From positions 373,115 through 437,114 of the forward strand of contig NZ_KE384021.1 in the NCBI RefSeq assembly GCF_000423465.1: a DNA stretch of 64,000 nt, in the 5' to 3' direction. Positions 59,407 to 64,000 of this stretch are shown here, one piece after another. Numbering within the stretch: position 1 is the stretch's first letter; each line of letters begins with the position of its first letter. The DNA comes from Propionicicella superfundia DSM 22317. GTDB taxonomy: Bacteria; Actinomycetota; Actinomycetes; Propionibacteriales; Propionibacteriaceae. A program made the translations under genes and the position numbers. The notes below the pieces were generated by a model. That model was not told the origin of the DNA. It made no database searches and saw nothing but the letters and a program-made list of their open reading frames with translations.

Positions 59407-60030
59407 TCAGGTGATGATGACGGTGAGGCGGGACGCCACCGCGGCGGTGGCCAGAGCGCTCGCCGCGTCGGGCGAGACCTCGATGAGGACCAGCATGCCC
59501 TCGCCGGCGCTCGTCTGGAAGGTGCCCGAGGCGGCGACGGTCGGAATCGCAACGATCCGCACATCGCGCGCGAGCACCTGCGCGCTCCCGGTCGCGGAGC
59601 TGAAGCCGATCAGGTCGACCCTCGTCCCGACCGTCAAGAGCCCCTGCAGGCCCTCCTCCTGCAGGCGCAGCGGCATGATCGCCTTACCCGGGGACGCCTG
59701 GAGATCGCCGGACGTGAACACCGCGGCCGTCGAGAGGATCGTGTTCCGTGGCAGCGGGCCCAGAGCCATCCGCCCGACCACGTCCGCAGGGTCGGAGACG
59801 AGGAGATCGGGCAGCGAGCGTTCGGGGAGACGGACACGCGTCACATCCGTGGCAGCGAGAACCTCCCCGGCCGGGACCGCCCGCGTCGTCACGACGGCCC
59901 AGGCGGAGGCCGGCTCGGCCGGGGCCAGAGCGGATGCAAGCAGGACGGTGCCGAGGACGGCGGCGACCACCGCCAGAGCGCGACGGTGCCAGGAGATGGC
60001 GCGGCGGATGGCGCCGAGGAAGCTCTTCAC
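59407..60030 (-). CDS. SAF-domain protein (CpaB/RcpC-like)
   Basis: A 207-residue protein with one N-terminal span (about residues 17-36) and an external SAF domain ('AVVTTRAVPAGEVLAATDVTRVRLPE'), followed by a RcpC/CpaB-like beta region ('GTRVDLIGFSS'). CpaB proteins belong to Flp/Tad pilus assembly; isolated copies in this gene context have no proven role. No other pilus genes are in the window. Confidence 0.8.
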   Translation of the reverse strand: MKSFLGAIRRAISWHRRALAVVAAVLGTVLLASALAPAEPASAWAVVTTRAVPAGEVLAATDVTRVRLPERSLPDLLVSDPADVVGRMALGPLPRNTILSTAAVFTSGDLQASPGKAIMPLRLQEEGLQGLLTVGTRVDLIGFSSATGSAQVLARDVRIVAIPTVAASGTFQTSAGEGMLVLIEVSPDAASALATAAVASRLTVIIT

Positions 60031-60201
60031 GGTCGTGCCATGGGACCGGGGACGGCGATCTGCCCGTTATCCACAGGGCGAATCGAGAACCTGCCTCGTC
60101 ACCGTCGGCGCAGACCCGTCAGCGCCGGGCGGGCGTGCGATGCGTCCATCTGCCGCCGTCGGTACGAGACGATCCTCTGTGCGCTCGCCGTTCGCTTCGG
60201 A

Positions 60202-60552
60202 TCAGGCCGCCGAGACGTCCTTCTTCGCCGATGAGCCGGTGGAGGAGGACGAACCCGACGACGCGGGGGAGGACGAACCCGACGACTCCGCGGAGGACGA
60301 TGCGCCGGAACCGGACGACGATGCGGACGATGCCTTCGTGTCGGACTTCCCACCGGCCGCGTTGCGGGCACCCTTCGTGCGGTTGTCGGTCGCGTAGAAG
60401 CCCGAGCCCTTGAAGACGATGCCGACGGCACCGAACCGCTTGCGCAGCCCACCGCCACAGGTGGGGCATTCGGTCAGAGGGTCGTCCGTGAACTTCTGGA
60501 CGGCCTCCAGGTCATTGCCGCAATCGGCGCAGCGGTACTGGTAAGTGGGCAT
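60202..60552 (-). CDS. FmdB-family zinc-ribbon protein
   Basis: A 116-residue protein. The first 55 residues form the FmdB zinc ribbon 'MPTYQYRCADCGNDLE...CPTCGGGLRKRFG' with two CxxC pairs, followed by the conserved 'GIVFKGSGFYATDNR'. The last 60 residues are a low-complexity Ser/Gly/Ala tail. GAGGT precedes the ATG. The role is unknown (putative regulator). Confidence 0.92.
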   Translation of the reverse strand: MPTYQYRCADCGNDLEAVQKFTDDPLTECPTCGGGLRKRFGAVGIVFKGSGFYATDNRTKGARNAAGGKSDTKASSASSSGSGASSSAESSGSSSPASSGSSSSTGSSAKKDVSAA

Positions 60553-60631
60553 ATGGTTCGACCTCGGAGTGCGATGGACGCGTGTGTGTTATCACTCTCA
60601 TCATACGAGTGCTAACGGACGAGGCCAAGTC

Positions 60632-61246
60632 TCACTTGTCCCGCCAGACGCGAAGCCGCGTCTGCGTGGCGATCAGGTCCATGCGGACGTCCCACGGATC
60701 GGTCGGCAGGGAGGGAAAGACCTCGTCGTCGTCCACGAGGCAGGCCGTCTTCGCGCGGGCCGAGGCATGCAGCAGCGCCCTGTCGTACCACCCGCCTCCG
60801 GTGCCGAGGCGGATCCCGGTCGGGGTCGCGGCCAGAGCCGGGCACAGCACCAGCGACGCCTCGGCCAGCGCCTCGGCGCCCAGCGACACCGCGGGCTGCA
60901 GGATCCCGCGCGGGCCCGGGACCAGGCTCTCCGGTCCCTGATAGCGGCCCCAGCCGATCTCCAGCGGACCGCTCCCGTCACCCATCCAGGGGATCAGGAC
61001 GCGCCGGCCGCGGCGATACAAGACGTCGAGGAGCGGCAGCGTCCCCGGCTCGGGATCCTGTGACACATAGCAGGCGATCGTCGCATGCTGGGCGGACAGC
61101 TCGACGAGGAGCTCGGTCCGGGACGCGTCGGCGGCCTCCCGCTCGGAACGGGAGCGCAATGCGCGGAGCCGCAGGATCTCGCGACGGAGATCCGCCTTGC
61201 CAGGACCCGCGTTGTGCGAGGGTCGCACCGGGGCGGAGGTCGTCAC
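60632..61246 (-). CDS. 5-formyltetrahydrofolate cyclo-ligase
   Basis: A 204-residue enzyme that uses ATP to turn 5-formyl-THF into 5,10-methenyl-THF. The N-terminal 'KADLRREILRLRALRS' and the signature 'PTGIRLGTGGGWYDRALLHA' are clear, as is 'VLCPALAATPTG'. The GTG at 61246 is set by a TACGAT -10 hexamer 7 nt upstream (leaderless). The promoter overlaps that of moeA on the other strand. Confidence 0.93.
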   Translation of the reverse strand: MTTSAPVRPSHNAGPGKADLRREILRLRALRSRSEREAADASRTELLVELSAQHATIACYVSQDPEPGTLPLLDVLYRRGRRVLIPWMGDGSGPLEIGWGRYQGPESLVPGPRGILQPAVSLGAEALAEASLVLCPALAATPTGIRLGTGGGWYDRALLHASARAKTACLVDDDEVFPSLPTDPWDVRMDLIATQTRLRVWRDK

Positions 61247-61252
61247 GCGCTC

Positions 61253-61259
61253 TATCGTA
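61253..61259. promoter_or_regulatory. Overlapping divergent -10 hexamers
   Basis: On the plus strand TATCGT (61253-61258) lies 6 nt before the moeA ATG. On the minus strand TACGAT (complement of 61254-61259) lies 7 nt before the cyclo-ligase GTG. The two start codons are only 18 bp apart, and both messages would be leaderless, so the promoters share the same base pairs and probably exclude one another. Confidence 0.6.
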
Positions 61260-61264
61260 AGCCC

Positions 61265-62560
61265 ATGCCCTTGTTCGGTCGTTCCCGGAAAGCCGCTGAC
61301 AACGAGGACGCCGTGACGTCCGCCGCCGTCGCCGAGGAGGAGGCGCCCGCGAACGGCGCCGACCCGGCCATGAGCGTGGGCGGATACCGCGAGTACCTGC
61401 TGACCAGAACCTCGCCCATGCAACCGTTCGGCGTCGACATCATGGCGGCGCTCGGGCTCTCGCTCTGCGAGACCATCCTGTCCGACTTCGACGTCCCGCA
61501 TTTCGACGCTGCGGCTGCTCCGGGGTACGGCGTCCGTGCCGAGGACGTCCGCGGCGCGTCCCCCGCGAGCCCGGTGACGCTGGCCGTCGTCGGCGAACTG
61601 GCGTCCGGTGCGATCGCCGAGGACGCGCTCGCACCGCGCACCGCCATGCTGCTCGCCGCCGGGGCACCGATCCCGCGCGGCGTCGACACCGTCGTGCCCG
61701 TGGCCGACACCGATGCGGGGACGGTCGACGTGACGATCCGACGCGCCACCGACGTCGGGGAGGGAGTCCGCTCCAAGGGTGTCGACATCGCCGAGGGCGA
61801 CGTGATCGCTCGCGAGGGCGAACGGGTCACCCCGCCGATGGTGGGTGTCCTCGCCGGGATCGGCATCGACCGCATCCTCGTGCGCCCGCGGCCCCGCGTC
61901 GTCGTCATGTCCTTCGCGAAGGACATGGTCGAACCCGGCCTGCCGCTCACCCATCGCGGGGAGTCGTACGACGCCGCGTCGTGGTACGTCGCGGCCGCGG
62001 CGCGCGAGGCGGGCGCGCTGTCGGTCCATGTCTCCACCGACCTCTCCGACCGGGCGTCGCTGCGCCAGGCTCTCGCCGACCAGCTCATCCGCGCCGATCT
62101 CCTCATCACCGTCGGCGGCACGGAGCGCGGCGGGATCCTGCGCGACACGCTCGACGCGCGCGACGACCCGCTGTTCGCCGCGGTCGACATGCATCCCGGC
62201 TCCGAGCACGGTTTCGCGATCCTCGACGGGACGGTCCCGGCCCTCCTTCTTCCCGCCGGGCTCGTGGCCGCCGCCGCCGGGTTCACCGCGTTCGCGGAAC
62301 CGCTGCTGCGGCGGCTGCAGGGACTGCCGGACGACACCGGGCAGACCACCGCCGTCGCGCAACGGCTCCTCGCTCCCAGGGCGGCGGGGGAGACGACCTA
62401 CGTGCCGGTTCGGGTGGACAACGGCCAGGCCGTCCGGGCCGGCGACCCGCACACCGAACTGCAGGCGCTGAAGGAGGCCGACGGGCTCGCGGTCGTCTCC
62501 GAGCAGGTCGCCGCCGGCTCCGAGGTCACGGTGCTGCCGTGGCGCGCCGGGGAGCGATGA
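61265..62560 (+). CDS. moeA: MoeA-family molybdopterin molybdotransferase
   Basis: A 431-residue protein of the molybdenum cofactor pathway, which inserts molybdate into adenylated molybdopterin. 'GLSLCETILSDFDVPHFDAAAAPGYGVRAEDV' is the MoeA N-terminal motif, but the usual 'SAMDGYA' reads 'AAAPGYGV', so the key Asp is lost. The 'LITVGGTERG' of the MPT-binding domain has Thr-Glu where 'GG.S.G' is usual. Both changes suggest a divergent paralog whose catalytic role is uncertain. A 40-residue charged N-terminal extension precedes the domain. The ATG follows TATCGT by 6 nt. Confidence 0.8.
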   Translation: MPLFGRSRKAADNEDAVTSAAVAEEEAPANGADPAMSVGGYREYLLTRTSPMQPFGVDIMAALGLSLCETILSDFDVPHFDAAAAPGYGVRAEDVRGASPASPVTLAVVGELASGAIAEDALAPRTAMLLAAGAPIPRGVDTVVPVADTDAGTVDVTIRRATDVGEGVRSKGVDIAEGDVIAREGERVTPPMVGVLAGIGIDRILVRPRPRVVVMSFAKDMVEPGLPLTHRGESYDAASWYVAAAAREAGALSVHVSTDLSDRASLRQALADQLIRADLLITVGGTERGGILRDTLDARDDPLFAAVDMHPGSEHGFAILDGTVPALLLPAGLVAAAAGFTAFAEPLLRRLQGLPDDTGQTTAVAQRLLAPRAAGETTYVPVRVDNGQAVRAGDPHTELQALKEADGLAVVSEQVAAGSEVTVLPWRAGER

Positions 62561-62567
62561 CGGCGCG

Positions 62568-63209
62568 ATGAAATTCGAGGCACGGGACATTCCGACGCTG
62601 GTCGAGGGGGATGTCGAGCTGCGGCCGGTGCGCTATCGCGACCACGCTGCCTGGGCCGAGGTGCGGCACCGCAACCGCGACTGGTGCGGCCCCTGGGATC
62701 CGACGCCGCCGCCCGGCTCCAGCGACCAGCCTCGCGACTTCCTGACGATGGTGCGCGGGTTCCGCCAGCTTGCGCGGCTGGGGGAGACCGTCCCGTGGTT
62801 CGTGTGGTACCGAGACGGCGCCGCCGATCCCGTGCTGGCCGGCCAGTTGACGGTGTCCGGCATCGCCTACGGCTCGGCCCGGTGGGCCAACCTGGGCTAC
62901 TGGGTGGACGAGAGGTGGGCGGGTCGCGGCATCATCCCCCAGGCGGTCGCGATGGCCACCGACTACTGCTTCGACTGGTTGCGGCTGCATCGGCTGGAGA
63001 TCGCCATCCGCCCCGAGAACGCCAAGAGCCTGCGCGTCGTCGAGAAACTCGGCTACCGCTACGAAGGACGCCGGGAGAAGTACCTTCACATCGATGGCGA
63101 CTGGCGCGATCACGACGTGTTCGTCCTCAACGCCGGGGATTTCCCCGACGGGCTCGTCGCCGAGTACCGGCAGCGGCGTTGCGCGGCCCGCACGCTGCCA
63201 CCGGAGTGA
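62568..63209 (+). CDS. GNAT N-acetyltransferase (RimJ/RimL-like)
   Basis: A 213-residue acetyltransferase of the RimJ/RimL type, which acetylates protein N-termini. 'VELRPVRYRDHAAWAEVRHRNRDW' is the N-terminal motif, 'ANLGYWVDERWAGRGIIPQAVAMATDYCF' binds acetyl-CoA, and 'RPENAKSLRVVEKLGYRYEGRREKYLHIDG' is the C-terminal motif. It starts 7 nt after moeA, probably in the same transcript. Confidence 0.92.
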   Translation: MKFEARDIPTLVEGDVELRPVRYRDHAAWAEVRHRNRDWCGPWDPTPPPGSSDQPRDFLTMVRGFRQLARLGETVPWFVWYRDGAADPVLAGQLTVSGIAYGSARWANLGYWVDERWAGRGIIPQAVAMATDYCFDWLRLHRLEIAIRPENAKSLRVVEKLGYRYEGRREKYLHIDGDWRDHDVFVLNAGDFPDGLVAEYRQRRCAARTLPPE

Positions 63210-63277
63210 GGTCGTCGGCGGGCGCGTCCCGGCTCGCATCGTGGATGGACACGGTGGCGCAGACCGGGCGGCTCCAC

Positions 63278-63283
63278 TACCCT
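63278..63283 (+). promoter_or_regulatory. Putative -10 hexamer TACCCT for leader peptide 3
   Basis: TACCCT lies 6 nt before the ATG at 63290, the same leaderless geometry as the other two cysteine-rich mini-ORFs. No -35 is obvious. Confidence 0.5.
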
Positions 63284-63289
63284 TGCCGC

Positions 63290-63316
63290 ATGTCCAGCTG
63301 TCTGATGTGCCGCTAG
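63290..63316 (+). CDS. Cysteine/methionine-rich leader peptide 3 (8 aa) upstream of metY
   Basis: The peptide is MSSCLMCR, then TAG. Four of eight residues contain sulfur (two Met, two Cys; one UGU and one UGC). The ATG is 6 nt after a -10 hexamer. The stop is 172 nt before an O-acetylhomoserine sulfhydrylase gene whose ribosome-binding site can be sequestered by a nearby helix (63442-63482). By analogy with leaders 1 and 2 it should sense cysteine or methionine supply (inference). The very short length makes the call rest mainly on position, composition and the repeated layout. Confidence 0.6.
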   Translation: MSSCLMCR

Positions 63317-63441
63317 CGCACGTCCGGCTGTCTTCAACAGATCGCATCGTCTCAGACGCGAACCTGTAGCACCCGGCCCGAAGGCCCGCACGTGCGCCAC
63401 CACCGAACCCCCCGCGGGGCGATCGTGGGCTGCACGTACCC

Positions 63442-63482
63442 CTCGTTCTCGCGGGAAGCCATCCGCCAACCCGAGGAACGAG
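63442..63482 (+). promoter_or_regulatory. Ribosome-binding-site-sequestering helix before metY
   Basis: CTCGTTCTCG (63442-63451) is complementary to CGAGGAACGAG (63472-63482) over ten pairs with one bulged G. The right arm contains the metY Shine-Dalgarno GAGGAA, and the loop is 20 nt. This is the structure expected of a translational attenuator. No alternative partner that would free the site was identified with confidence. Confidence 0.5.
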
Positions 63483-63488
63483 CAAGCA

Positions 63489-64000
63489 ATGACCAACGAG
63501 AATTGGAACTTCGAGACCCGCCAGATCCACGCCGGCCAGGTGCCGGACCCCTCGACAGGCGCACGCGCGCTGCCGATCTTCCAGACGACGTCCTACGTGT
63601 TCGACTCCGCCGAGCAGGCCGCTGCGCGGTTCGCGCTGAAGGAACTCGGCCCGATCTACACACGGATCGGGAACCCGACTCAGGAGGCGGTGGAGAACCG
63701 TCTCGCCTCGCTCGAAGGAGGCGTCGGCGCACTCCTGGTCGCGTCGGGACAGGCGGCGGGGTCCCTGGCGATCCTCAGCATCGCCGAGGCCGGGGACCAC
63801 ATCGTCTCCAGTGCGTCGCTGTACGGCGGCACCTACAACCTGTTCCACTACACGCTGCCGAAGCTGGGCATTCAGACGACCTTCGTGAACGACCCGCACG
63901 ACCCGCAGCAGTGGCGCGACGCCATCCGGCCCAACACCAAGCTGCTCTTCGGCGAGACGGTGCCGAACCCGAAGACCGACGTGCTCGACCTCGAGACGGT
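63489..64000 (+). CDS. metY: O-acetylhomoserine sulfhydrylase (3' end beyond window)
   Basis: The first 170 or so residues of a MetY-type PLP enzyme are visible: 'NFETRQIHAGQVPDPSTGARALPIFQTTSYVFDS', 'YTRIGNPTQEAVENRLASLEGGVGALL' and 'SLYGGTYNLFHYTLPKLGI'. The PLP lysine lies outside the window. The expected reaction is O-acetylhomoserine plus sulfide to homocysteine in methionine synthesis. GAGGAA is 10 nt before the ATG. A related gene lies at 18112. This copy is closer to the standard MetY sequence and has the cysteine/methionine-rich leader upstream. Confidence 0.93.
   Translation, partial: MTNENWNFETRQIHAGQVPDPSTGARALPIFQTTSYVFDSAEQAAARFALKELGPIYTRIGNPTQEAVENRLASLEGGVGALLVASGQAAGSLAILSIAEAGDHIVSSASLYGGTYNLFHYTLPKLGIQTTFVNDPHDPQQWRDAIRPNTKLLFGETVPNPKTDVLDLET

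Noticed and set aside
59407-60030. Flp/Tad pilus locus
   Set aside because: Only a single SAF/CpaB-like gene is present; no tad ATPase, secretin-like or pilin genes occur in the window.

Overview
The window is very GC-rich, gene-dense DNA from an actinobacterium (high-GC Gram-positive). Supporting signs are frequent GTG/TTG starts, many start codons lying 6-7 nt after a TANNNT -10 hexamer (leaderless mRNAs), an LCP-type cell-wall ligase, a fused Wzz/BY-kinase and a UDPGP-family UDP-glucose pyrophosphorylase. Genus cannot be fixed from the sequence.

Layout. (1) 1-5397: dipeptide/oligopeptide-type ABC importer (ATPase, two permeases, lipoprotein) followed by an enoyl-CoA hydratase. (2) 5398-7786: repeats, then a cysteine-rich leader peptide upstream of DUF4395 protein - thioredoxin - cysK. 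(3) 7993-9963: tyrosine phosphatase and alpha/beta hydrolase. (4) 10031-19419: a second cysteine-rich leader peptide, then a second peptide-type ABC importer with a membrane-anchored binding protein, a CxxC carboxymuconolactone-decarboxylase-like protein, a block of intergenic repeats, a class III aminotransferase and an O-acetylhomoserine sulfhydrylase. (5) 19504-24839: YtcJ-type amidohydrolase with its TetR regulator, and divergently an SsuA/NMT1-type ABC importer. (6) 24855-32312: histidine degradation: IclR regulator, then hutH-hutU-M20 amidohydrolase-hutF-hutI in one translationally coupled operon. (7) 32298-46939: LuxR regulator, LCP protein, phosphatase/kinase pair and divergently a seven-gene exopolysaccharide operon whose first four genes resemble the Pgl (diacetamido-trideoxyhexose) set. 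(8) 46982-56573: accessory defence/toxin-antitoxin region: McrBC, Doc-like TA pair, TetR and SDR, decayed RelE-HigA pair, AAA_14/DUF4143 ATPase, and three degenerate genes, ending at the 3' end of tRNA-Arg(CCU). (9) 56574-63209: conserved-looking housekeeping block (candidate sRNA, UDP-glucose pyrophosphorylase, MscL, SAF-domain protein, FmdB, 5-formyl-THF cyclo-ligase, MoeA, RimJ-like acetyltransferase). (10) 63278-64000: a third cysteine-rich leader peptide followed by a second O-acetylhomoserine sulfhydrylase, cut by the window end.

The most interesting signal is a putative sulfur-amino-acid regulon. Three tiny ORFs (23, 30 and 8 codons), rich in Cys and Met, each start 6-7 nt after a -10 hexamer and lie 138-172 nt upstream of cysK-linked genes, an ABC importer and metY. 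They look like cysteine-responsive attenuator peptides. The second one would place an otherwise anonymous 'peptide' importer and its neighbours in sulfur acquisition. Other points of note are a Cys-Ser-Gly MIO triad in HutH, an M20 amidohydrolase sitting where HutG would be expected, overlapping divergent leaderless promoters, and a tRNA-bounded, partly decayed defence region.
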